Assembly: GCA_026193755.1 (NCBI GenBank)
Contig: JAPHUI010000449.1
Span: 1 to 9,508 of the forward strand
DNA length: 9,508 nt
From: Ignavibacteriaceae bacterium
GTDB taxonomy: Bacteria; Bacteroidota; Ignavibacteria; Ignavibacteriales; Ignavibacteriaceae
Direction: 5' to 3'
Part shown: positions 1-7,406 of the stretch, one piece after another
How positions within the stretch are numbered: the stretch's first letter is position 1
Layout: every line of letters begins with the position of its first letter
Notes under the pieces: model-generated
Databases searched by the model: none
Seen by the model: the letters and a program-made list of their open reading frames with translations, nothing else
Told to the model about the DNA's origin: nothing
Position numbers and translations under genes: made by a program

Positions 1-296
1 TCATTTTTCCCTTCATTGGAATAATACTTCTCTAAAGCTCTTCTTAGTCTCCCTGCTTGTATTCTTACAATCGGATCTAGTTCAGGATTAAAATCTTTAT
101 CTCTGCTAAATACCTCGAGGCCAATAGTATAGCCTATTAGCTGCTCGCTTCGTCCCGCAAGAGTTTCATTAACAAGGTATTTTAATAGCTGGCAAAGTCT
201 GTACTTAGGCTTGAGTTCCTTACTTGAACATATACGTGACAGTTCTTCAAGAATAAAGCTGTCAGAATATTTAGTTTTTGCTTCCGTTTGATACCC
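1..296 (-). CDS. Partial regulator: N-terminal winged-helix-like domain, no visible start codon
   Basis: The minus strand is open from a TGA at 297-299 to the left edge, giving about 98 codons. The translation holds the run ETLAGRSEQLIGYTIGLEVF, then DPIVRIQAGRLRRALEKYY. This matches the N-terminal domain of a family of large bacterial proteins (ETLAGR, YTIGVEVF and DPIVRVEA-RLRR signatures) often annotated as winged-helix transcriptional regulators or adenylate-cyclase-like proteins with TPR C-termini. The C-terminal part is outside the window, so its effector domain is unknown. There is no ATG, GTG or TTG between the TGA and the conserved core, although family members usually start only 10-20 residues before it. 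The gene may be cut at its 5' end, or a one-base slip in the A-run near 275-279 may hide an upstream TTG at 299-301. The family match is strong from recalled motifs; whether the gene is intact is unclear. Confidence 0.7.
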
Positions 297-451
297 TCAA
301 AATTAATTCAACTGGTTCTAGCAATTATCTAAATCGTACAGGTAAATTAATTGTAAAAGTAACAAATAATTTAGCACTTAATAAATTTGCTAGAGAAGAC
401 TATCTTGCAAATGAAAACTTATTCAAAAATAACAATGACAAAACTAAATGA
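275..451 (+). pseudogene. Possible 3' remnant of a plus-strand gene
   Basis: After a stop at 272-274 a plus-strand frame stays open to a TGA at 449-451, about 58 codons. The translation includes LKINSTGSSNYLNRTGKLIV and ends NENLFKNNNDKTK. It is Asn- and Lys-rich and reads like the C-terminal end of a protein, but I do not recognise it. There is no ATG, only a TTG at 278-280, and the first codons overlap the antisense regulator fragment. The frame could be the tail of a gene truncated near 290-300, or a chance open frame in AT-rich DNA. It sits between two minus-strand genes, which is unexpected for an ordinary intergenic spacer. Confidence 0.25.
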
Positions 452-472
452 AAAGCAAAAAGAAAGGATTAT

Positions 473-494
473 TTATTAAATAATTATTTAATAA
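473..494. repeat. 22-base perfect AT palindrome across the octaheme cytochrome stop
   Basis: Positions 473-494 equal their own reverse complement, with no G or C. The TAA stop of the octaheme cytochrome (484-486) lies inside. It is at the 3' end of a three-gene operon, where a terminator would be expected. However, it lacks a GC stem, and no clear T-run follows on the minus strand, so a terminator role is doubtful. AT-only palindromes also arise by chance in DNA of this composition. Confidence 0.35.
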
Positions 495-2787
495 TTGACT
501 TATCAATATATTCAACTAATTGTTCCCCCACAGGATTAGCTGGGAATTTAGATTTCAACTCCTCGGCAAATTTCATTGCAGATTTATAATCCCCGAATTT
601 TATATATAAATCAACCAGTGCGTACAGAATATCGAATTGGTTTGGTGAAATTGAATTAGCTTTTAATAGTGAGGACTCAGCTTTTTTCTCTTCCTTAAGA
701 TACTGATAAATCAATCCAAGGTTGTAATATGTTCTTGGATTTACATCAGATTTTTTGGTTGCTTTTTCAAGAATTTCAGCAGCCTCTTTATACCTTTTTT
801 GCTCAGCATATAACAATCCCAAATAGTATTCACCCTGGGTGTATTCTTTGTGATTCTTAATCAAATTTAAAAATAAGTTTTCTGCTTCTTTAAGCCTTCC
901 CTGGTTGTAGTAAAGCAGAGCAAGATTAGATTTAGCAGGATAGAAGAGACTATCTTCTTGAATTGCACGTTTATAAAATTTTTCAGCCTTTGTCAAGTCC
1001 CCCTTATTAGAATAAAAGCTTCCCAGATTAAACTTGCCCGTGGGAAAATCAGCAGTATATTCTAAAGTTTTAAGATATTCATTTAATACTGAGGAAAGGG
1101 TCTTAAACTGAAACTCTGCAAAACTCTCTTTAGGAAAAACTGATAGTCGGTTTGCTGCAGCTATTCTTACCATCTTTATCGGATCATTAAGTATAGGTAC
1201 CAGTGTTTTAATAAATTCAGTTTGATTGTTTGAATTATAAACATTCACTGCCGTTTCTCTTATAATCGGCTCAGCATCATTCAGCATTAATCTTATCGTT
1301 TCATCTACTGCTTTAGTATTATATGATGAGAGATATTGCAGTGCCGTTGCCCGAACTATCTCGGGATACAAATCGCTTTTAATTAATTTTATCAGACTTG
1401 TATCAGCACCATGCTTTTGCTCATATCCATCACACAGAACAGAAGCAAAGGTGAATTTTTTTCTCTCTCCAAAATATTTCTTAATATAATCTTCAGACCA
1501 TTGATAAGATTTATCAGCGTGACAATCATTACAAGCATTTGGCACATTATATTTTATTGAAAGATCAGGTCGCGGAACTCTTAAGCTATGATCTCTCCTG
1601 AAATCAATTCCCATATAAAACCTTCCCGGCATATGACAGCTTTTACACAACGCACCTTCTCCAACAGGAATCTTTTTTTCATATTTATCAGTTACGGGTT
1701 GACCACTTTCATTTGCATACTTGTGAAAATGGTGCTGGTAAGTATCATATTCATCTGCACGATGACATTGAGTACATAATGCATTCCCTTCAAATTTAAA
1801 TTTGATGCTGTGCGAATCGTGACAATCATTGCACTTTACATCGTTCATATACATTTTACTCTGCGTAAAGGAAGCAAAAACATAATCTTCTTCAAGGATC
1901 TGACCATCTTCAAAATACCAGGGGGGATTAATCAATTGAGGTCGATGATTATTGTAATACTCATTGCTGGTATGATCGTTTACTCCGAATGAAGTTCTTC
2001 TTGAATGGCAAGGTGCACAAGCTTCTATGTATTGTTTTGGTGTTGTTCCGCTAGTTTTTAATACCAGTCCCATATCAGGATCAAATACACGGGAACCTTC
2101 AGGAAGATTCGCCCATTCAAGATGTTTGGATCCCGGTCCATGACAAGCTTCACAATTAACATTAATATCTGACCAGGTTGTATGAAAGCTATCGCTTTCT
2201 ACATTATAATCTTTATTAAGATTTGTTGAGTGACATTCTGCACACACGCCGTTCCAGTTTTGAGCTTGATTTGTCCAGTAAAGCCAGCTGGTTGGTTTGA
2301 GTTCTTCAGGAGCATAAACCATTCCCGCCAAATCAAACCATCTTTTATTTTCTGTATCCCATGCAATTGGAAGGCATTGGTACTTTCCCTTACTGAAGGG
2401 AACTAAATATTGCTGAAGCGGACGAACTCCAAAAGTATAGCTGATCTGATACTCACCCATCTTTCCACCGGGACCTTCTGTGTAAACATAAAACTTTCCG
2501 TTACGCTTATATAATTTACTTTTCTTTCCTCTGAACTCGACTTCAACATTATCAAAGTCTCCAAGCACAGTTGAATCAGTTGCAACATCCATCGCATTAT
2601 CGTGGTCAGAATCTTTCCATAAATTATATTCCATTTGATGACAACTTATACATTCTTTCCCTCCGACAAATTCAGCTTTTTTAATTACTGGTTCTGATGA
2701 AGGACTTTGAAGAGCCAACGATAACGGAATCATAATTACTATAACACCAGTAGCAACGATTCCTATTATTTTCCAAACTTTATTCAT
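484..2787 (-). CDS. Octaheme c-type cytochrome with HEAT-like and TPR repeats
   Basis: The 767-residue protein begins with a hydrophobic segment (about 7-27) that exports it and may anchor it in the membrane. Eight CXXCH heme-binding motifs follow, at C46, C182, C212, C257, C319, C338, C381 and C419. Residues about 463-556 form three HEAT-like helical repeats. Residues about 583-750 form five TPRs, such as KFNLGSFYSNKGDLTKAEKF. The layout and the phrase GVRPLQQYLV match a recalled family of multiheme cytochromes with C-terminal TPRs, found in Planctomycetes, Acidobacteria and relatives, whose members are usually of unknown role. The ATG lies 5 bases after the Rieske stop, so the gene is almost certainly co-transcribed with the bc core. 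By position it would replace cytochrome c1 as periplasmic electron acceptor from the Rieske cluster; this is inference. The TPRs may dock a partner protein. Heme count and domain order are read directly. Confidence 0.93.
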   Translation of the reverse strand: MNKVWKIIGIVATGVIVIMIPLSLALQSPSSEPVIKKAEFVGGKECISCHQMEYNLWKDSDHDNAMDVATDSTVLGDFDNVEVEFRGKKSKLYKRNGKFYVYTEGPGGKMGEYQISYTFGVRPLQQYLVPFSKGKYQCLPIAWDTENKRWFDLAGMVYAPEELKPTSWLYWTNQAQNWNGVCAECHSTNLNKDYNVESDSFHTTWSDINVNCEACHGPGSKHLEWANLPEGSRVFDPDMGLVLKTSGTTPKQYIEACAPCHSRRTSFGVNDHTSNEYYNNHRPQLINPPWYFEDGQILEEDYVFASFTQSKMYMNDVKCNDCHDSHSIKFKFEGNALCTQCHRADEYDTYQHHFHKYANESGQPVTDKYEKKIPVGEGALCKSCHMPGRFYMGIDFRRDHSLRVPRPDLSIKYNVPNACNDCHADKSYQWSEDYIKKYFGERKKFTFASVLCDGYEQKHGADTSLIKLIKSDLYPEIVRATALQYLSSYNTKAVDETIRLMLNDAEPIIRETAVNVYNSNNQTEFIKTLVPILNDPIKMVRIAAANRLSVFPKESFAEFQFKTLSSVLNEYLKTLEYTADFPTGKFNLGSFYSNKGDLTKAEKFYKRAIQEDSLFYPAKSNLALLYYNQGRLKEAENLFLNLIKNHKEYTQGEYYLGLLYAEQKRYKEAAEILEKATKKSDVNPRTYYNLGLIYQYLKEEKKAESSLLKANSISPNQFDILYALVDLYIKFGDYKSAMKFAEELKSKFPANPVGEQLVEYIDKSIIK

Positions 2788-2792
2788 CTTAA

Positions 2793-3347
2793 TTAGGCGA
2801 AAGTCAACTGATCTTTATTAAATTTTTCTCTTTGCTTACGGGTTCCGACATCAACTTTTACAATTCCGTTTTCGATTATTATCGGATAGTAGTCTAAAGC
2901 CTTTGGTGCCGGTGGATTTAATACATCACCATCAATACTAAATGCTGATGCATGACAGGGACAGATAAAACGTTTTTTATCTTCCTCCCAGTTAATGGAA
3001 CAACCCAGATGAGTACATCTTAAAGAGACTGCTATAAAACCACCATCTTTAAGTCTTGCAAGAAAAAATCTACCGCCTCGAAAAGGAGTGACTGAATTTG
3101 GTTTGAAAGAATCAACCCGACCAGCCTCGATTAATTTCTTAGCTTCTGTTTCTTTACTATTTCCTTTACCTGAGAAAAGAAATCCCGTCACAGCTCCTAT
3201 AAACTCAGCTCCGGCGAGAATACCAAGACCCATCCAAAGTTTCTTCAAAAAAACTCTTCGGCTCTCTATTTTATCTTCCGGGGGTTCTATTTTAATCGGT
3301 TGCTGTTTTTCAGGTTTTGGTTTCTCTATTTTTTTCTTTGATTTCAT
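2793..3347 (-). CDS. Rieske iron-sulfur protein of a bc-type complex
   Basis: This 184-residue protein carries both Rieske cluster boxes. CTHLGC at 111-116 supplies ligands C111 and H113, and CPCHAS at 129-134 supplies C129 and H132. C116 and C131 form the expected disulfide. The protein takes one electron from quinol at the Qo site of cytochrome b and hands it to a c-type heme. A twin-arginine motif, SRRVFLKK (29-36), precedes the only transmembrane segment (about 37-58), the usual Tat-dependent route for a folded, membrane-anchored Rieske protein. The 28 residues before it are unusually rich in Lys, Pro and Glu and should stay in the cytoplasm. The ATG lies 3 bases after the cytochrome b stop. 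No strong Shine-Dalgarno sequence is seen, so translational coupling is likely. A ferredoxin-type dioxygenase Rieske is unlikely given the Tat anchor and the cytochrome b neighbour. Confidence 0.96.
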   Translation of the reverse strand: MKSKKKIEKPKPEKQQPIKIEPPEDKIESRRVFLKKLWMGLGILAGAEFIGAVTGFLFSGKGNSKETEAKKLIEAGRVDSFKPNSVTPFRGGRFFLARLKDGGFIAVSLRCTHLGCSINWEEDKKRFICPCHASAFSIDGDVLNPPAPKALDYYPIIIENGIVKVDVGTRKQREKFNKDQLTFA

Positions 3348-3350
3348 CTC

Positions 3351-4661
3351 TTATAGGTTCCACGGAAATGTTAATTGCATATTCGTTCCCCTGAAGAAAA
3401 TATTAATTAATGTCAGGACTACGAATGAAGTAATGATCAAAACAAATATTGATTGAACTAATTCAGAAAATGACAATTTAAATTTCTTTGTTATGTATTT
3501 AGAATAAATCCAAATTATTCCTAAAACAATTAGCAGAGGAATAATTCCATTACTTATTACAGGACTTAGCCAGGACAGTAACATCTCGAAATTAATTAGA
3601 TATTCATTTAGTAGAACCAAAAAAATTGTAATTGCTACAGCAAACACAACCGAGAGTTTTGCAGATTTTTTCCCTTTGTCCGAAACGAACCATATTCCTG
3701 TCGGTGATTGTTCATACTTAAGGAAAGGAATGAATGCAATAAGAATTATTAGAGTAAGTGGGATTAGAAATCCAGCAAAAAAAGGATGAAAATGCATTAA
3801 TAATTCCTGAATCCCTGCAAAGTACCAGGGAGCTTTTGTTGGATTTAAACTAAAACTCGGATTAGCACGCTCTAACAATGGTGCGTTAAAGAAAACTGCA
3901 AAGACCAAAATCAATGCAATCAACGTTAATGCCACTACTCCTTCTTTATAAACAAGGTTGGGATAAGTCGGAACCATAGTCTTTGGTAACTCGGAACGGG
4001 GAATGATTACACCACAAGATTTCCTAACCCGCCAAAAATGATATGCCATTAGAAGGAGTATAAGAATCGGAAGCACTGCAGTATGAAAAGTATAAAAAAC
4101 TATTAATGTTTCTGCGTTTACTTCGGTGCCCAAGATAACAAATTCTCTCAAACTGTTTCCTACTAACGGTATATATTGAAGAATGCTCGTACTTACAGTT
4201 ACTGCCCAGTAAGCCAGCTGATCCCAGGGAAGAAGATAGCCAGTAAAGTTTGAGAAAATTACCAATGCAAATAAAATTAAACCAATAATCCAATTAACCT
4301 GTCTGGGAGATTGATAAGCTCCTGTTAAAAATACTCTAAGCAAGTGCAGGAAAACAATAAGTACAAGAAATACACCGCTCCAATGATGAATGTTTCTAAC
4401 AAGCTGACCGAATAGAACGTTGTTATGCAGAATTAAAATTGAATCGTAAGCTTTTTGTGGAAACGGTTCATAATAAAATCTTAATAATATTCCTGTAATA
4501 AACTGAATTACAATTAATAGCGCAGCCATCCCGCCAAGCCCAAAAGTACGGGTAAATGAAATTGATTCTTCACTTACTGCTGCGGGATGAAGATGGAGTA
4601 ATATATTTGAAAAAGCTTTGGGCTTTTTTTCTGTAATTTGATTAATCAAATCTGGCAACAA
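3351..4661 (-). CDS. Cytochrome b (fused b6/subunit IV type) of a menaquinol bc complex
   Basis: The 436-residue integral membrane protein has about nine transmembrane helices and forms the quinol-oxidising core. Candidate heme b ligands are H92 (RNIHHWSG), H106 (VFLHLLRV), H193 (YTFHTAVLP) and H208 (MAYHFWRV). The last two have 14 residues between them, as in cytochrome b6, rather than 13 as in mitochondrial cytochrome b. TGYLLPWDQLAYWAV (140-154) is the b6-like Qo-region motif. The usual PEWY motif reads APWY (277-280), so Pro replaces the Glu, as I recall for some menaquinone-using complexes. The Cys that holds the extra heme in cytochrome b6 is Gly here (G41). Two helices follow the subunit IV-like part. 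The start must be non-ATG: a TAA lies two codons upstream of TTG 4661, and the first in-frame ATG encodes M45, inside the first helix. TTG at 4658 or 4649 are alternatives. The gene leads the operon. Confidence 0.95.
   Translation of the reverse strand: MLPDLINQITEKKPKAFSNILLHLHPAAVSEESISFTRTFGLGGMAALLIVIQFITGILLRFYYEPFPQKAYDSILILHNNVLFGQLVRNIHHWSGVFLVLIVFLHLLRVFLTGAYQSPRQVNWIIGLILFALVIFSNFTGYLLPWDQLAYWAVTVSTSILQYIPLVGNSLREFVILGTEVNAETLIVFYTFHTAVLPILILLLMAYHFWRVRKSCGVIIPRSELPKTMVPTYPNLVYKEGVVALTLIALILVFAVFFNAPLLERANPSFSLNPTKAPWYFAGIQELLMHFHPFFAGFLIPLTLIILIAFIPFLKYEQSPTGIWFVSDKGKKSAKLSVVFAVAITIFLVLLNEYLINFEMLLSWLSPVISNGIIPLLIVLGIIWIYSKYITKKFKLSFSELVQSIFVLIITSFVVLTLINIFFRGTNMQLTFPWNL
4636..4651. 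repeat. 16-base perfect palindrome near the cytochrome b start
   Basis: ATTTGATTAATCAAAT equals its own reverse complement. It covers codons about 4-9 of cytochrome b if TTG 4661 is the start. The arms contain TTGAT and ATCAA, as in FNR/CRP-type boxes, but only 2 bases separate them instead of 4. It could be an operator just inside the gene or a chance feature of AT-rich DNA. Confidence 0.3.
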
Positions 4662-4762
4662 GAATTAATGAGATTAACTGAAGCAAATTTAAGAAAAGTC
4701 AGATAAGGATTGTAGATTAATCAGGTTCATTTATTTTTCACTTTTTTGATTCTAGATATGCT

Positions 4763-4784
4763 CAAAATTAATGCAATAATTATA
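4763..4784 (-). promoter_or_regulatory. Candidate promoter elements for the bc operon
   Basis: The 233-base gap between the channel gene and cytochrome b is the only sizeable spacer upstream of the bc operon, so a promoter is expected there. On the minus strand, 4779-4784 reads TATAAT, a perfect bacterial -10 hexamer, but the hexamer 17 bases upstream does not resemble TTGACA. Slightly downstream, 4763-4770 reads TAATTTTG, which fits the Bacteroidota -7 consensus TAnnTTTG, with only a weak TTTA where the -33 TTTG should be. Either is possible and AT richness makes chance matches common. The rest of the spacer (4662-4762, 4785-4894) shows nothing I recognise. Confidence 0.25.
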
Positions 4785-4894
4785 GGAACTTAAATCTGCT
4801 CTTTGATGTAATTAAAAATTAAAAATAAAATTGTCATAAGTGTTAAAGAAAGTTTTGATTTGACTTAGAAGACGTACATTTATCTGTTAAAAAC

Positions 4895-7348
4895 TTAAAC
4901 TTTAACGTCACTTTCTTTATCCGGAGAATCTTCAACTAGATTCAATCCTGACCTTAAATGCAGATCTCTCTGTGGGAAAGGAATTTCAATTTTCTTTTCT
5001 CTAAAGGCCTTCTCAACAGCAATTCGTAAGTCACTCCTGATCTCAATCCATAAGGCGAAATCTGCAGTCCAGCAGCGTAATTCAAAATCGAGAGAGCTTT
5101 CACCAAAATCATTGAATAAAACATAAGGTGGTGGAGAAGTAAGAATCTTATCGTTTAGTTTTGCACATTCTAATAAAGTTTCCATAACAAGATTAACATC
5201 GGTACCATATGCAACTCCAATCTTTATATCAATCCTCCTTCTATGATCTGATAGAGTCCAGTTTATTAATTTGTTTGAAATTAAGTTCCCATTTGGAACT
5301 ATCACTTCAGCGCCTTCCCAGGTTTTGATTGTGCTTGATCTAATGCCAATATGTTGTACTCTTCCAGAAAGCTCTTCAACCTGAACTGCATCGCCAATCT
5401 GTATGGGGCGTTCAAAAATTAATATTAAACCAGAAATAAAATTCATTACAATATCCTGCAACCCAAACCCAATGCCAATTCCTAATGCACCGGCAAGTAA
5501 TGCAAAGCTGTTAAGATCAATTCCTGCACCTACGATAGCTATGATAATTCCAAAGCCTATAATCAGGTATGATGATAATATTGATATAGTTCCCGGTACC
5601 CCGCGAGGAAGATTAAATTTTGGAAGAACATCACCTTCGAGAATAAATTTTACGAATCTTGCAACAGCTACCGAAAGCCATATCGATATGATAAAGAATA
5701 TTATATTCCCAAGAGAAATTGATATGTTGCCAATTATCCACTTTTGTCCAAGGATTTTCACCAGCCAATTAAAAACAATCTCCCTTACACCAAAATTGTT
5801 AAGTATGATTACAATTGCTAATAACGATATAGCTAACTTCATTATTTTTTCAAGTTTATGTTCTATTATTTCCGGATGATGTTTTACGACATTTAGTATG
5901 TTAGCTAGTTTAGTGCATAGAAAGATTATTAATATACCTTCAATTGCAACAGCTGCTGTTAAGAGCAAAATGATACCGAATGTACTATTTATAACTCCAA
6001 TTATTAACGTAATACTTAACATTACGTAACCAAGTATATTTGCAATTAAAGATATAATGAATATTGTCATCAAAAATATGCTTAAAGCTTTTGCTTTATT
6101 TTCGTGTGATTCTTTAGTGAAAGCTTTATCAAACCTTTTTGATGACAGCATCCAGAATAATCCAGACAGGGCAATGACATTAATTAATATTAGCAAAACT
6201 CTTTCTATCTCGGTATCATTAGCTGTAATGAGCTGGATTTGCTGAAGGACTAATAACACCGCAAATAAATAAAGTGGTAATCTAAACGCTGGTTTTATTA
6301 ATCCATTAAGCACAATTATCAATGGAAAGACCACAAGAATTCTCAACAAGCTGATAAGTATCTCAGAGAAGTCACCGTAAAATATTGCAAGAGTAAAGAG
6401 GGATATGAGAATAGTTATAGATACAGGAGTCTTTAAAATTTTTAATGCTCTTATTACTTTGGGATCATCGCTCTTTAGATTTCTTGAGTAATATTTTAGA
6501 GCAAATATGACTATTAATAAAAGTAGAAAATATATTATGCTGGTTATAAATCTATCTCTCTTTTCTGTATAAAAATCTTCAGTTGTTCGTGTATAAGAAT
6601 CCCATATACTTTTTACCTGGTATGAAAGACCGTTTGTATCTGCTCTGGCTGAAATAGATTCCCATAGAGGAGGTGAGTTCCTGACAAAGATCTCCCTCTT
6701 TTTAGCAAGTAGTAAATCATTAATTTTCCTTATAGTAACATCAACATCGACACTTTGCCTGTAAAGCTTTGCTTGAAAATTTAATGAACTATTAATTTCG
6801 TCAACACTGAGGCTTTCTGCATTATTAATCTCTGTTAGAATATTTCCTATTTTATTTATAATAATTTTATCAGCTTTTTCTTCTCTTGCAAGAGTATGGG
6901 TTCTTAACCATATATACTTATACTCAAGTAAAGTCTTTTTTTGTTCTTCAAGCTTTTCAGTTACACTTGTTACTTCATCGGACCAATCAGCAATCTGCTT
7001 TTTCTGAAATATCCATCGTTTTTTATATTCTTTTAATGTTGTTGTTGATTGTTCCTCCATTTTTACCGAGTCTGTCACGGCTTTTAAAAGTGAATACTTC
7101 TTTAAAACTTCATCGAATTTATTCTCAAGATCTTCAATTTCCTCAGGTTTCAGCAATTGATCATACAGGACTGAAAGAAATGCCGAAGTTTCCTCAAGCT
7201 TAACCGGGATTTCAGAAATCCTGTAAGTAACCTGTTCTTTCTTTTCAGGTTCTGTTTTTTGAACTGATTGTTCTTGTGCGAGTGAACTAAAGTACGAGAG
7301 GACTATAAGATTTAATAGAGTGAAGTAAAAGATTAAAAGAGGTTTCAT
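4895..7348 (-). CDS. Large MscS-family mechanosensitive channel with periplasmic coiled-coil domain
   Basis: The 817-residue inner-membrane protein has a signal peptide (1-24, probable cleavage after SSLA). A charged, helical, probably coiled-coil periplasmic region runs to about residue 265. About eleven transmembrane segments span 267-640. The C-terminal third is a clear MscS domain. The pore helix includes GALGIGIGFGLQDIVMNFIS (620-639), followed by FERPIQIGDAVQV (645-657) opening the beta domain. It ends near IPFPQRDLHL (789-798), a typical end for the family. MscS proteins open under membrane tension and release solutes on osmotic downshock. The size and N-terminal region resemble MscK/MscM-like channels rather than the ~290-residue MscS, but the N-terminal part is too divergent for a firm subgroup. 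The ATG has no clear Shine-Dalgarno sequence. It lies 58 bases downstream of the 7407-7850 gene and may share its transcript. No functional tie to the bc operon is visible. Confidence 0.93.
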   Translation of the reverse strand: MKPLLIFYFTLLNLIVLSYFSSLAQEQSVQKTEPEKKEQVTYRISEIPVKLEETSAFLSVLYDQLLKPEEIEDLENKFDEVLKKYSLLKAVTDSVKMEEQSTTTLKEYKKRWIFQKKQIADWSDEVTSVTEKLEEQKKTLLEYKYIWLRTHTLAREEKADKIIINKIGNILTEINNAESLSVDEINSSLNFQAKLYRQSVDVDVTIRKINDLLLAKKREIFVRNSPPLWESISARADTNGLSYQVKSIWDSYTRTTEDFYTEKRDRFITSIIYFLLLLIVIFALKYYSRNLKSDDPKVIRALKILKTPVSITILISLFTLAIFYGDFSEILISLLRILVVFPLIIVLNGLIKPAFRLPLYLFAVLLVLQQIQLITANDTEIERVLLILINVIALSGLFWMLSSKRFDKAFTKESHENKAKALSIFLMTIFIISLIANILGYVMLSITLIIGVINSTFGIILLLTAAVAIEGILIIFLCTKLANILNVVKHHPEIIEHKLEKIMKLAISLLAIVIILNNFGVREIVFNWLVKILGQKWIIGNISISLGNIIFFIISIWLSVAVARFVKFILEGDVLPKFNLPRGVPGTISILSSYLIIGFGIIIAIVGAGIDLNSFALLAGALGIGIGFGLQDIVMNFISGLILIFERPIQIGDAVQVEELSGRVQHIGIRSSTIKTWEGAEVIVPNGNLISNKLINWTLSDHRRRIDIKIGVAYGTDVNLVMETLLECAKLNDKILTSPPPYVLFNDFGESSLDFELRCWTADFALWIEIRSDLRIAVEKAFREKKIEIPFPQRDLHLRSGLNLVEDSPDKESDVKV

Positions 7349-7406
7349 TTTAAATTGTTAAATGTAAGTTTTTTAAAATCAGTTATTAACTAAAATTAAT
7401 TTAAGA

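Noticed and set aside
484..2787. Hydroxylamine oxidoreductase-like octaheme enzyme
   Set aside because: Although there are eight hemes, the domain order with HEAT-like and TPR repeats and the phrase GVRPLQQYLV fit the TPR-multiheme family. No feature of a catalytic hydroxylamine oxidoreductase was recognised.
3088..3456. Plus-strand open frame of 122 codons over the Rieske gene
   Set aside because: It is antisense to the Rieske cluster protein and the end of cytochrome b and shows no recognisable protein features.
4637..4650. FNR/CRP box before cytochrome b
   Set aside because: The half-sites TTGAT and ATCAA are present but separated by 2 bases rather than 4, and they lie inside the coding region, so it is not called as an FNR site.
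5403..5879. Plus-strand open frame of 158 codons within the channel gene
   Set aside because: It is antisense to the conserved MscS pore and membrane helices, has no family signature, and is explained by the codon pattern of the real gene.
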